Of a stretch of 64,000 bases of DNA, positions 11,665-19,434 are shown piece by piece. The notes below the pieces were generated by a model that did no database searches, was not told the origin of the DNA, and worked only from the letters and a program-made list of their open reading frames with translations. Made by a program: the position numbers and the translations under genes. The DNA comes from Ramlibacter sp. (lineage in GTDB: Bacteria > Pseudomonadota > Gammaproteobacteria > Burkholderiales > Burkholderiaceae_C), in contig JADJPY010000001.1 of the NCBI GenBank assembly GCA_016713005.1, positions 682,001 to 746,000 on the forward strand, read 5' to 3'. Each line of letters begins with the position of its first letter. The first letter of the stretch is position 1.

Positions 11665-12153
11665 TCAGCAGCAGGCCTTGGCGGGATCTGCCTTGGGCCT
11701 GGTCTTCATGAACTGCACCGTGCCCGTGGCGGGCGCTGCGCAACAGGCAGCGGTTTCCTGCGCAGCCGATGGCGTCGCCTCGCTGAACACCGGGATGCTG
11801 TCCAGCGTGTGGAACTGCTCCCAGGCCATGCCCTGCGGATCGGTCACCCAGTACTTGTCGCTGCGGGCGTAGCAGCAGGTGGTTTCGCCCTCGTCCAGCA
11901 ACGCCATGTCGGCGCGGATGGCGTTTTCCTTCAGGGCGGCCAGTTCGTCGGCCGAGCCGACCTGGATGCCCAGATGGTCCACGCCCGGCTTGCTGCCACG
12001 GGTCGAAATTGCAAAATTCACTGGCGGGTCTTCCAGCATCCACTTGGCGTAGTCGCTCTCGGTGCGGGCGGGCGACTGGTTGAACATGGCCGTATAGAAC
12101 ATGATGTTCCTTGGCAGGTCATCGACATGCATGTGGACATGAAAACGCTTCAT
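11665..12153 (-). CDS. arsI: ArsI-type C-As lyase (VOC dioxygenase-like)
   Basis: Member of the vicinal-oxygen-chelate family, most like ArsI, the Fe(II)-dependent dioxygenase that breaks the carbon-arsenic bond of trivalent methyl- and aromatic arsenicals. The diagnostic segment GETTCCYARSDKYWVTDPQG includes the vicinal Cys93-Cys94 pair that binds the arsenical. His60 (VDHLGIQV) and Glu112 (WEQFHT) are plausible iron ligands. There are 162 residues; two further Cys pairs lie near the C-terminus (137-138 and the final two residues). The CadI-type cadmium proteins are close relatives, but the ars operon context favours ArsI. A GGAGATTGTC leader precedes the ATG. Confidence 0.88.
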   Translation of the reverse strand: MKRFHVHMHVDDLPRNIMFYTAMFNQSPARTESDYAKWMLEDPPVNFAISTRGSKPGVDHLGIQVGSADELAALKENAIRADMALLDEGETTCCYARSDKYWVTDPQGMAWEQFHTLDSIPVFSEATPSAAQETAACCAAPATGTVQFMKTRPKADPAKACC

Positions 12154-12170
12154 GACAATCTCCTGGTGTG

Positions 12171-13469
12171 TCAAAGGGCAAGGGCGGGCAGCACCACGAC
12201 CGGCGAGAAGCCGCCGCCCGCGGTGCGGAAATTGGTGGTCTGGCCGGCCCAGGTGCGGGCGGCCAGCAGTTGCACCTGGCCGCGCCAGGCATAGGCGCGC
12301 AAATCCAGCTTGAGCCGCGTGGTCGTGCCGTCCACATCGACCAGCCGTTCGCTGGGCGGCACGAGCTCCTGGGCCACAAAGCCGCCGGCGGTGACGTCGG
12401 CCCAGACCTTGTGCGTGATCTTGTCGCCGCGGTAGGCGGCCTTGGCACCGTACCCCGCCACCGGCTTGAAGAAGAGCTGCCTGCGTCGCGCCCACAGGGC
12501 GTCGGCGTTGGCGGCGGTGACTTCCTGCGTCGCGGGCACCACCGCGCGCAGCACGGCACGGTCGTCTTCGCTGACGCCCCAACTGCCCAGCAAGGCGTCG
12601 TCGCCCAGCGTGATCAGGTTGCGCTTGTCCGCCTGCAGCGCGTGCACGCGGGGGAGAGGCGTGACCACAGTGGCACCAGCTTCGTAGGCGGCGCGCAGCG
12701 CGGCGTGCGCGGGGTCGGAGAGGTCAAAGTCCGTGAGGCGGTTGTAGACCAGGTCCACAGCCAGGCTCTCGCCGCTGGTGCCCGACAGCGCGGGGTGCCA
12801 GAGCCGGCCGTCGCGCCATTGCAGCGTGCGCGCGTCGCCGACAGCAGCCACCAGACCGTGTGATTCAAAAAAGTGGCGCGCCAGGGCGAACTCCGGGGCA
12901 AGGTACTGTGCCTGCGGCGCGTCGTCGACGACCAGCACCGTACGCCACGGCGCGTCGCCGCGTTGCGCCTGCCATTCGCTGCGGAACATGGCCATGAAGG
13001 TGTCGTCCAGCGATGGCAGGCCAGGCGCGGTGGCGTCCATCAGCGCCCCCATGGACTCACAGCAGGCCCGGTGTGCCCGCGCCAGCGCGGCGTTCAGGAA
13101 GGCACCGCCGGCATTGGTGTTGATTTCGATGAGGCGCGGGCCATCGGGCCCGAGGTGGAAGTCGTAGCCCATGAAGACGCCAGCCGGGCCGAAGGCATGG
13201 CGGGCGATGGGGGCGGCGTGCGCCAGCGCATGGCTTTGCCAGGCGGGCAGCTCCATCACACGGTCCAGCGCCGCCACCGCCCGTGTGACAGCGTTGCGTG
13301 TGGCGGGGTCCAGGAACACCGCTGTCTGCGAGAACAGGTGCGGATGCGTCTGCGCCAGCTCGCTGGCAAGACCCTTGAGGCTCGGGTCAGTCTCCAGCTG
13401 TTCGCGCAGACGCCCGGTGTTGAGCGTGCGGCACAGGCAGCCCAGGTTGAGGGTATCGGCCAGGTTCAT
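12171..13469 (-). CDS. ATP-grasp-like enzyme of the ars operon, function unknown
   Basis: Protein of 432 residues without a function I can name. Near residues 100-122 it has GYDFHLGPDGPRLIEINTN followed by AGG, resembling the Mg-binding E-x-N end of an ATP-grasp fold. Near residue 340 it has FFKPVAGYGAKAAYRG, resembling the ATP-binding Lys and glycine-rich loop. That order is the reverse of classical ATP-grasp enzymes and suggests a circularly permuted fold, as in glutathionylspermidine synthetase or eukaryotic glutathione synthetase. The N-terminus carries a CLC motif (residues 11-13). It lies 10 bp after arsR and 17 bp before arsI, so it is surely a member of the operon. A thiol or peptide ligase role in arsenic handling is speculation. 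Confidence 0.8.
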   Translation of the reverse strand: MNLADTLNLGCLCRTLNTGRLREQLETDPSLKGLASELAQTHPHLFSQTAVFLDPATRNAVTRAVAALDRVMELPAWQSHALAHAAPIARHAFGPAGVFMGYDFHLGPDGPRLIEINTNAGGAFLNAALARAHRACCESMGALMDATAPGLPSLDDTFMAMFRSEWQAQRGDAPWRTVLVVDDAPQAQYLAPEFALARHFFESHGLVAAVGDARTLQWRDGRLWHPALSGTSGESLAVDLVYNRLTDFDLSDPAHAALRAAYEAGATVVTPLPRVHALQADKRNLITLGDDALLGSWGVSEDDRAVLRAVVPATQEVTAANADALWARRRQLFFKPVAGYGAKAAYRGDKITHKVWADVTAGGFVAQELVPPSERLVDVDGTTTRLKLDLRAYAWRGQVQLLAARTWAGQTTNFRTAGGGFSPVVVLPALAL

Positions 13470-13479
13470 GGCGCGCCTT

Positions 13480-13821
13480 TCAGCAGGTGCTGCACGATGT
13501 TGCTTCCGTCACTTCGCAGGCGGCGCCCTGGCAGCAGTGTTCGGTCAGGTAGGCCAGCAGGGCGGTCATCTGGCCGAAGCTGGCGCGGTAGATCAGGTTG
13601 CGGCCACGCGGCTCGCTGGTGACCAGGCCGGCGTGGGCCAGCTCCTTGAGGTGAAACGACAACGCGCTGGGCGCCACATCCAGCAGGCCGGCGATGGCAC
13701 CGGGCGTCAGGCCTTCGGGGCCGGCCACCACCAGGGCGCGAAAGGCGCGCAGGCGCTGGGCCTGGGCCAGTGCCGCCAGGGCGCGCACGGTGCTGGCTTC
13801 GTCAGGGAGTTGGGTTTCCAT
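13480..13821 (-). CDS. arsR: ArsR-family metalloregulator
   Basis: Winged-helix repressor of the SmtB/ArsR family, 113 residues, first gene of the ars operon and presumably its autorepressor. The helix-turn-helix spans about residues 40-65 (GAIAGLLDVAPSALSFHLKEL), followed by the wing. The expected alpha-3 CVC motif is absent. Instead a cysteine cluster sits at the C-terminus (HCCQGAACEV and SCSTC), as in ArsR classes that bind As(III) there. The ATG lies inside the operator and no ribosome-binding site precedes it, suggesting a leaderless transcript. Confidence 0.94.
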   Translation of the reverse strand: METQLPDEASTVRALAALAQAQRLRAFRALVVAGPEGLTPGAIAGLLDVAPSALSFHLKELAHAGLVTSEPRGRNLIYRASFGQMTALLAYLTEHCCQGAACEVTEATSCSTC

Positions 13822-13856
13822 AATTCAATAATAGTTGAATTATGGAAATGATGCAA
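13819..13856 (-). promoter_or_regulatory. ars operon promoter and ArsR operator
   Basis: A perfect 10-bp inverted repeat, CATAATTCAA and TTGAATTATG with a 6-bp spacer (13819-13844), matches the ATTCAA-n6-TTGAAT form of ArsR operators. On the minus strand a -10 TATTAT (13833-13828) lies inside it, with TTGCAT 17 bp upstream (13856-13851). The predicted transcription start coincides with the arsR ATG. Confidence 0.85.
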
Positions 13857-13882
13857 CGGCCGGCCATGCCGCGACGCCGTTC

Positions 13883-13940
13883 GCTATCAAATTCATAGCG
13901 GATCAGGTCCAGCTGGTAGGGGCTGGAGGCACTTTTCGTC
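13883..13940 (+). repeat. Interspersed 60-bp repeat, copy 3 (intergenic)
   Basis: Starts with the near-palindrome GCTATCAAATTCATAGC, then GGATCAGGTCCAGC, GGGGCTGGAGGC and a T-rich tail. It lies between the ars promoter and the acyltransferase gene. Confidence 0.85.
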
Positions 13941-14032
13941 ATGAAAATGCCACGCAACCGCCACAAACGCGTCATTGCGGCTCCAGACACTGGCACTCAT
14001 CCACCACGAAAAGCCAACCAGAAGGAGCTGCC

Positions 14033-14869
14033 ATGAACGAATTGCCGAACCCGACCTTTCCGCTGTCGCCGATTGCGCTGCCCAGGGGGTCACTTCACCG
14101 AAGCGCTCACACTGACGATGGTCCGGATGTTGCGGCGCAGCGCGGCGGCATTTCGGTGGCCTGGGCCCGTCACGCTGACGAAGTCCGCGAGGCCCAGCGC
14201 CTGAGGTTTGAGGTGTTCGCCGGCGAAATGGGCGCCCGGCTGGACACGCCGCTGGCCGGCCACGACATCGACCTGTTCGACGACTACTGCGAGCACCTGC
14301 TGGTGCGCGACACCGCTTCCGGCACGGTGATCGGCACCTACCGCGTGCTCACGCCGTCGCAGGCGCGCCGTGTGGGCAGCACCTACAGCGACACCGAATT
14401 CGACCTCACGCGCCTGCGCGAGCTGCGCCCGCGCATGGTCGAGCTGGGCCGCAGCTGCGTGCACCCGGCGCACCGGCAGGGCGGGGTGATCCTGGCGCTG
14501 TGGGGGGCTTTGGCGGGCTTCATGGGCCGCAACAAGCTGGACACCATGATCGGCTGCGCCAGCATCCCGATGCTGCACAACGGGGTGGTGAGCGGGGACG
14601 CCGCCGCCAGCATCTGGCGCCAGCTGCGTGAAACGCACCTCGCGCCCATCGAGCACCAGGTGCGCCCGCGCCTTGCGCTGCCGGTGGACAAACTGGATGC
14701 GACGCTGGATGTGGAGCCGCCCGCGCTGATCCGCGGTTACCTCAAGCTGGGCGCCAAAGTGCTGGGCGCACCCGCCTGGGACCCGGATTTCAACAGCGCG
14801 GACCTGCCGATGCTGATGCGCGTGGCTGACTTGCCGGGGCGTTACCGGCGGTCATTCCAGGGCGCCTGA
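14033..14869 (+). CDS. OlsB-like GNAT acyltransferase (ornithine lipid type)
   Basis: 278-residue acyltransferase of the OlsB/HlyII-associated GNAT family, which in characterised members transfers a 3-hydroxyacyl group from acyl-ACP to ornithine to make lyso-ornithine lipid. Visible family features are AQRLRFEVFAGEMGA (residues about 55-70), the DIDLFDDYCEHLLVRD segment, and VELGRSCVHPAHRQGGVI, the acyl-donor-binding region. The ATG at 14033 is chosen for its GAAGGAG site 6 nt upstream; a longer open frame from 13835 has no such signal. No OlsA partner lies adjacent, so the ornithine-lipid assignment is probable, not certain. Confidence 0.8.
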   Translation: MNELPNPTFPLSPIALPRGSLHRSAHTDDGPDVAAQRGGISVAWARHADEVREAQRLRFEVFAGEMGARLDTPLAGHDIDLFDDYCEHLLVRDTASGTVIGTYRVLTPSQARRVGSTYSDTEFDLTRLRELRPRMVELGRSCVHPAHRQGGVILALWGALAGFMGRNKLDTMIGCASIPMLHNGVVSGDAAASIWRQLRETHLAPIEHQVRPRLALPVDKLDATLDVEPPALIRGYLKLGAKVLGAPAWDPDFNSADLPMLMRVADLPGRYRRSFQGA

Positions 14870-14903
14870 AGCGCCCCTCCTGTTCGGGCTGCGTTCTCGG
14901 CAG

Positions 14904-15305
14904 TCAGGCGACCCAGTTTTCCAGTTGGAGCGCGGGCACTTTGCTGAACTCGCGCTCGTTGTTGGTCACCAGGATCAGCCCTTCGCTGCGCGCATGGGCC
15001 GCAATGTGCAGGTCATTGACGCCAATCGGCTGTCCGGTGCGCTCCAGGCTGGCGCGGATGCTGCCGTAATGTGCCGCCGCCTTGGGTGTGTAGGGGAGTA
15101 CGTCCAACCGGCTGCAAAAGTCCTCGACTACCCGCAGGTTTTGGGCCATGTGGGCACTCTTTTCTGCTCCGTGGATCAGTTCGGCAAGGGTGATGGATGA
15201 GATCGCCATCTGCCCGACATGTTCATTGAATACCGCCAGCACCTCAGCCGGCCGGCGCTTGATCACATAGATGACGATGTTGGTGTCCAGCAGGTAGCGC
15301 AGCAT
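14904..15305 (-). CDS. vapC: VapC-family PIN-domain toxin
   Basis: 133-residue PIN-domain ribonuclease, toxin of a type II toxin-antitoxin pair. Acidic metal ligands are in place: Asp near residue 7 (LLDTNIVIYV), Glu in LAELIHGAEKS, Asp in NDLHIAAHA, and the closing LVTNNEREF motif. The length is normal and the protein looks intact. Its ATG overlaps the stop codon of the antitoxin gene (TGATG), so translation is coupled. It resembles VapC enzymes that cut initiator tRNA, but the target cannot be read from sequence. Confidence 0.94.
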   Translation of the reverse strand: MLRYLLDTNIVIYVIKRRPAEVLAVFNEHVGQMAISSITLAELIHGAEKSAHMAQNLRVVEDFCSRLDVLPYTPKAAAHYGSIRASLERTGQPIGVNDLHIAAHARSEGLILVTNNEREFSKVPALQLENWVA

Positions 15306-15538
15306 CAAAGCGCCTCGCGTTCACCCTGCTGCTGGCTTGCCCGTTCTGACATGAAGTCGTCGCTGGGCATCGGGCCGTTCAGGAAGAAGCTGTCCCAGGC
15401 GCCATCCAGCGGGGCGATGATGCGTTCCCGACCCAGTGCGCGTACCTGCACGCGCCTGGTACCCTCGGGCAGACGCAGCTCAGCCGGCAGACGCACGGCT
15501 TGTGTGCGGTTGTTGATGAACACCGACGCGATGGTCAT
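15305..15538 (-). CDS. vapB: VapB-type antitoxin
   Basis: 77-residue antitoxin with an N-terminal AbrB/SpoVT-like DNA-binding half (ASVFINNRTQAVRLPAELRLP) and a C-terminal half that should wrap VapC (WDSFFLNGPMPSDDFM). The ATG at 15538 is chosen over upstream in-frame codons because AGGAG stands 7 nt before it. That Shine-Dalgarno is part of the operator palindrome just upstream. It is expected to repress its own operon together with VapC. Confidence 0.92.
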   Translation of the reverse strand: MTIASVFINNRTQAVRLPAELRLPEGTRRVQVRALGRERIIAPLDGAWDSFFLNGPMPSDDFMSERASQQQGEREAL

Positions 15539-15543
15539 GGCTG

Positions 15544-15573
15544 CACTCCTGCTGACTGTATATAGCAGGAGTG
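15544..15573 (-). promoter_or_regulatory. vapBC operator with overlapping ribosome-binding site
   Basis: Perfect 10-bp inverted repeat, CACTCCTGCT and AGCAGGAGTG, separated by 10 bp. The spacer read on the minus strand contains TATATAC, a likely -10 box, and the arm nearest vapB contains the AGGAG used as its Shine-Dalgarno. Confidence 0.8.
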
Positions 15574-15590
15574 TATGGCACTCCCGATCC

Positions 15591-16694
15591 TCAGTCAAAC
15601 ACCGGGGATTCGACGCCCAGCACCTTGTGCAGCTTCGGGGACGTGGTGGTGTACTGCAGGTGGATCTTGCCCTTCTCGGGGAAAATCAGCGGCGCGGCGC
15701 CAAAGGCGGCCAGCGCGCACTCGTGGAAGCCGCTGAGGATCAGCTTCTTCTTGCCAGGGTAGGTGTTGATGTCGCCCACCGCAAAAATGCCGGGGATGTT
15801 GGTGGAGAACTTCTCGGTGTCCACCACCAGCTGCTTGCGCTCGATCTGCAGGCCCCAGTCGGCGATCGGGCCGAGCTTGGGGCTCAGGCCGAAGAACACC
15901 AGCAGCATGTCCAGCGGCACCACGCGCGTCACGCCGTCCGCGCCGGTGACCTTGGCACCGGTGAGGCGGCCGTCCTTCTCGTCAAAGCCGGTGACCTGGC
16001 CCACGATGAACTGCATCTCGTAGGCGTCGCACAGCTCCTTCATCCGGGCCACGCTGGCGGGCGCGGCCTTGAAGCCGTCGCGGCGGTGGATCAGGATGAC
16101 GCTCTCGGCCTTGTTGGGGCCTTCGTTGACGAAGTTCAGCGCCCAGTCCAGGGCCGAGTCGCCGCCGCCCACGATGACCAGGTTCTTGCCGGCAAAGTCG
16201 GCCGGGTTCTTGACCCGGTAGAACAGCTGCGAGCCGTCATACTTGTCCAGCCCGTCCACCTTGAGCGTGCGCGGCTCGAAGGCGCCCACGCCACCGGCGA
16301 TGAAGATGGTCTTGGTGAGGAATCTTGTGCCCTTGGAGGTCTCGACGAAAAAGCGGCCGTCGTCCTGCTTCTGCACCGTGGAGACCGTCTGGCCCAGGTG
16401 GAAGGTGGCGCCAAACGGCTCGATCTGCTTGAGCAGGGCGTCGGTCAGCTCCTGGCCGGTGCACACGGGGATGGCCGGGATGTCGTAGATCGGCTTGTCC
16501 GGGTACAGCTCCACCGGCTGGCCGCCGGGGTAGGCCAGCGCGTCAATGATGTGGGCCTTGATTTCCAGCAGGCCAAGCTCGAAGACCTGGAACAGGCCCA
16601 CCGGGCCCGCGCCGATGATGACGGCGTCCGTCTCGATGGGCCCGTCGTGGGCGGCAGCGGTGTTGATCACTTCTTGGTTGAGTTGTGGTTCCAT
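15591..16694 (-). CDS. Ferredoxin-NADP(+) reductase, thioredoxin-reductase-like type
   Basis: FAD- and NADPH-binding flavoprotein of 367 residues that passes electrons between NADPH and ferredoxin. It belongs to the thioredoxin-reductase-like FNR class: FAD motif VIIGAGPVGLF near residue 26, NADP motif VIVGGGDSALDWAL in the middle, and FAVGDINTYPGKKKLI near the C-terminus. No CxxC redox pair is present, which excludes thioredoxin reductase. It lies 28 bp downstream of the ferredoxin gene in the same direction, so the two are probably a redox pair. Confidence 0.92.
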   Translation of the reverse strand: MEPQLNQEVINTAAAHDGPIETDAVIIGAGPVGLFQVFELGLLEIKAHIIDALAYPGGQPVELYPDKPIYDIPAIPVCTGQELTDALLKQIEPFGATFHLGQTVSTVQKQDDGRFFVETSKGTRFLTKTIFIAGGVGAFEPRTLKVDGLDKYDGSQLFYRVKNPADFAGKNLVIVGGGDSALDWALNFVNEGPNKAESVILIHRRDGFKAAPASVARMKELCDAYEMQFIVGQVTGFDEKDGRLTGAKVTGADGVTRVVPLDMLLVFFGLSPKLGPIADWGLQIERKQLVVDTEKFSTNIPGIFAVGDINTYPGKKKLILSGFHECALAAFGAAPLIFPEKGKIHLQYTTTSPKLHKVLGVESPVFD

Positions 16695-16722
16695 GATTCC
16701 CTGCAGGGCAGCGCCCGGCCGA

Positions 16723-17052
16723 TCAGCGGATCAGCTCGGACAGCTTGCCGGTCTTGTCTTTCCATTCGTCGGCATCGGGCAGCGGCTCCTTGCGCTTGGT
16801 GATGCTCTTCCATCCCGGCAGGCGGGCGAGCTCGGCATTGAGCTTGACCATGTGCATCTGGTCCGCGGGCGTGTCTTCCTCGGCGTAGATGGCGTTCACC
16901 GGGCACTCGGGGATACAGACCGCGCAGTCGATGCACTCATCCGGGTCGATGGTGAGGAAGTTCGGCCCTTCGCGGAAACAGTCCACAGGGCAGACATCCA
17001 CGCAGTCGGTGTATTTGCAGCGGATGCAGGCTTCGGTGACGATGTGGGTCAT
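16723..17052 (-). CDS. fdxA: Seven-iron ferredoxin FdxA
   Basis: 109-residue ferredoxin carrying one [3Fe-4S] and one [4Fe-4S] cluster. The motif pattern is CIRCKYTDCVDVCPVDCF followed by CIDCAVCIPECPV, with the extended C-terminal tail (residues 60-109) typical of FdxA-type proteins. It precedes the FNR-like reductase and follows the cys operon in the same direction with a 100-bp gap. A supply role for sulfite reductase CysI is plausible because no cysJ flavoprotein gene is in the operon. Confidence 0.95.
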   Translation of the reverse strand: MTHIVTEACIRCKYTDCVDVCPVDCFREGPNFLTIDPDECIDCAVCIPECPVNAIYAEEDTPADQMHMVKLNAELARLPGWKSITKRKEPLPDADEWKDKTGKLSELIR

Positions 17053-17152
17053 GGGGTGTTTCTGGGGGCGGGGAAAACCCTAGATTTTATTTCGATTTGA
17101 AAAAGGACCGTTTGGGCGAAGCCGTGTCGCCGAAGGGGTCGCTTGATTTGCG

Positions 17153-18502
17153 TCAACGAACGAGCAGCGCCCCGGAGGTCTTGTGGCTGGCCGTGTCCAC
17201 CAGCACCAGGGCGCCCAGGCGCCGCGAGCGGGTGTAGGGCAGGGTGGCCAGCGGCTCCTGCAGGGTGATTTCCACATGGCCGATGGCATTGGGCTCCAGC
17301 TGGCTGGCGTCCTCTTCGGCCAGCGTGTTCACGTCCAGCCGGTGCACGATGCGCCGTACCTTGGCCTTGACCCAGCGGTGGCCGTGCAGGGCCCAGTAAA
17401 CGCGGCCCGCCACCAGTGGCTCGTCGTCCATCCAGGCCACCGTGGCGCTGAGCTCGCGCGAGGTTTCGAAGGCGGTCGCTGCGCCGCCCGCTTCGGTGTC
17501 GGTACCCGTGTCGTCGGCCAGCAGCCAGTCGCCGCGCGAGATGTCCACCTCGCGGTCCAGCACGATGCCCGCGCTGTGGCCTGCGAGCACCGGACGCGGC
17601 TGGCGAACATGGTCCAGCACCTGGGCCACGCGGGCGGTCTGCCCGCCGGGCAGCACGCGCACCTGCTGGCCGGGTTGCACGGCACCGGTGGCCACGCGGC
17701 CCCAGAACACCCGCCGGCCCTGTGAGGTGTCGGCGGACGACGCAAATTTCTCGACCCACTGCACCGGAAAGGCAAACGCCTCGGTGGTCTCGGCTGGCGT
17801 GGTGGGAAGCTGCTCCAGCAGGTCCAGCAGGGACAGGCCCTCATAGCCGCACCAGCCCGGATGGGCGGTGACAACGTTGTAGCCCTTGAGCGCCGAGATC
17901 GGCACGATGGCGCGCACGGCAATGCCGGCGGCATCGGCAAAGGCCTGCAGCGCGCCGCCAATGTGGCGCAGCGCCAGCGCCGGGTCCTCGACGGCGTCGA
18001 GCTTGTTGACGGCGAACACGATGGAGGGCACGCGCAGCAGGTTGACCAGCAGCGAGTGGCGCCGTGTCTGCACCAGCAGCTCCAGCGCGGGATTGCGCCA
18101 GTCCAGCTTGGTGGCGTCCACCAGCACCACGGCGGCGTCGGCGCCGGAGGCGGCCGTCACCATGTTGCGGGTGTATTGCTCGTGACCGGGCGCGTCGCCG
18201 ATGATGAACTTGCGCCCCGGCGTGGCGAAGTAGCGCCAGGCCACGTCGATGGTGATGCCCTGCTCGCGCTCGGCCGAAAGGCCGTCGGTCAGCAGCGCCA
18301 GGTCGGTCTCGCCCGAGCGCTGCACGCCGGCGAGCTGGTCCTGCAGCACCGACTTGCTGTCCACCAGCAGGCGCCCGATCAGCGTGCTCTTGCCGTCGTC
18401 CACTGAGCCGCAGGTGATGAAGCGCAGCGCCGATTGGGCGTCCAATGCGGCCTCAGCCCCCGTCAATGCTGGTTGACCCGCTATCAAAGTTGTAGCGTTC
18501 AT
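17153..18502 (-). CDS. cysN: Sulfate adenylyltransferase subunit 1 (GTPase)
   Basis: GTP-hydrolysing subunit of ATP sulfurylase, which with CysD activates sulfate to adenosine 5'-phosphosulfate. The 449-residue protein has the translation-factor-like GTPase domain: P-loop GSVDDGKST at residues 32-40, switch DAPGHEQY, and NKLD. Two beta-barrel domains follow. No CysC kinase domain is fused. The ATG overlaps the cysD stop codon by one base. Residues 3-20 are encoded by a copy of the 60-bp repeat, so the first segment before the GTPase domain is repeat-derived. Confidence 0.97.
   Translation of the reverse strand: MNATTLIAGQPALTGAEAALDAQSALRFITCGSVDDGKSTLIGRLLVDSKSVLQDQLAGVQRSGETDLALLTDGLSAEREQGITIDVAWRYFATPGRKFIIGDAPGHEQYTRNMVTAASGADAAVVLVDATKLDWRNPALELLVQTRRHSLLVNLLRVPSIVFAVNKLDAVEDPALALRHIGGALQAFADAAGIAVRAIVPISALKGYNVVTAHPGWCGYEGLSLLDLLEQLPTTPAETTEAFAFPVQWVEKFASSADTSQGRRVFWGRVATGAVQPGQQVRVLPGGQTARVAQVLDHVRQPRPVLAGHSAGIVLDREVDISRGDWLLADDTGTDTEAGGAATAFETSRELSATVAWMDDEPLVAGRVYWALHGHRWVKAKVRRIVHRLDVNTLAEEDASQLEPNAIGHVEITLQEPLATLPYTRSRRLGALVLVDTASHKTSGALLVR
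18442..18496 (-). repeat. Interspersed 60-bp repeat, copy 4 (encodes CysN N-terminus)
   Basis: Minus-strand copy: GCTACAACTTTGATAGC, GGGTCAACCAGCATTG, ACGGGGGCTGAGGCC. It begins 6 nt after the first base of the cysN start codon and is read in frame as residues 3-20. Confidence 0.85.
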
Positions 18503-19434
18503 CAGAAATACCCGTCCTTCTTGCGCTTTTCCATCGAGGCCTCGGACGTCTTGTCGTCCATGCGGGTGGCGCCGCGCTCGCTCACGTCCACCGACAGCGT
18601 TTCCAGCACCACATCGGCGGCGGTGGCGGCGGGGCTTTCGACCGGGCAGGTGCAGGTGATGTCGCCCACGGTACGGAAGCGCACCGTACGCGTCTGCACC
18701 GCTTCGCCGTCGCGCGGCGGGGTCAGGGGCGTGACCGGCACCAGCAGGCCCTTGCGTTCCACCACTTCGCGCGGGTGGGCGTAGTAGATTGAGGGCAGGG
18801 CGATCCGCTCGCGCTCGATGTACTGCCACACGTCCAGCTCGGTCCAGTTGCTGATGGGGAACACGCGGAAATGCTCGCCGGGGTGCAGCCGGGTGTTGAA
18901 CAGCGTCCACAGCTCGGGCCGCTGGGCCTTGGGCTGCCACTGGCCGAAGCTGTCGCGGTGGGAGAAGATGCGCTCCTTGGCGCGGGCCTTTTCCTCGTCG
19001 CGGCGGGCGCCGCCGATCAGCGCGTCAAAGCGGAACTCCTCGATCGCCTCGAGCAGCGTCACCGACTGGTGCACGTTGCGGCTCTCCCCCGGGTGGGCCA
19101 GGCGCACGGTGCCGCGCTTCATGGAGTCTTCAACGCTGCGCACGATGAGTTCGGCGTCGAGTTCCTTTGCGCGCAGGTCGCGGAAACCGGTCACTTCGGG
19201 GAAGTTGTGACCGGTGTCGATCATGAGCAGCGGATAGGGGATGCGTCCTTGGCCAAAAGCCTTTTCGGCGCACTTGAGCAGCACCAGCGAATCCTTGCCG
19301 CCCGAGAACAGCAGGGTGGGGCGCTCAAACGCAGCGGCGACTTCGCGCAGGATGAAGATGGCTTCTTCTTCCAGGGCATCCAGGTGGTGGTTGCTCAGGG
19401 GGGCGAGCAGGCGGGGTTCGGTGCGGGCGTTCAT
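18502..19434 (-). CDS. cysD: Sulfate adenylyltransferase subunit 2
   Basis: Adenylyl-transferring subunit of ATP sulfurylase, 310 residues, PP-loop fold. The ATP-binding SGGKDSLVLL motif lies near residue 44, followed by the IDTGHNFPEV and GARRDEEKARAKER segments typical of CysD. The C-terminus MEKRKKDGYF is the canonical ending. The start overlaps the cysH stop as ATGA and the stop overlaps the cysN start, so expression is coupled within the sulfate assimilation operon. Confidence 0.98.
   Translation of the reverse strand: MNARTEPRLLAPLSNHHLDALEEEAIFILREVAAAFERPTLLFSGGKDSLVLLKCAEKAFGQGRIPYPLLMIDTGHNFPEVTGFRDLRAKELDAELIVRSVEDSMKRGTVRLAHPGESRNVHQSVTLLEAIEEFRFDALIGGARRDEEKARAKERIFSHRDSFGQWQPKAQRPELWTLFNTRLHPGEHFRVFPISNWTELDVWQYIERERIALPSIYYAHPREVVERKGLLVPVTPLTPPRDGEAVQTRTVRFRTVGDITCTCPVESPAATAADVVLETLSVDVSERGATRMDDKTSEASMEKRKKDGYF

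Noticed and set aside
13835..14032. N-terminal extension of the OlsB-like protein
   Set aside because: It would include the ars operator and a 60-bp repeat copy; GAAGGAG before ATG 14033 marks the start.
17053..17152. Terminator between cysN and fdxA
   Set aside because: Only a five-pair stem (GGCGA/TCGCC) some distance from the T-rich stretch; too weak to call.
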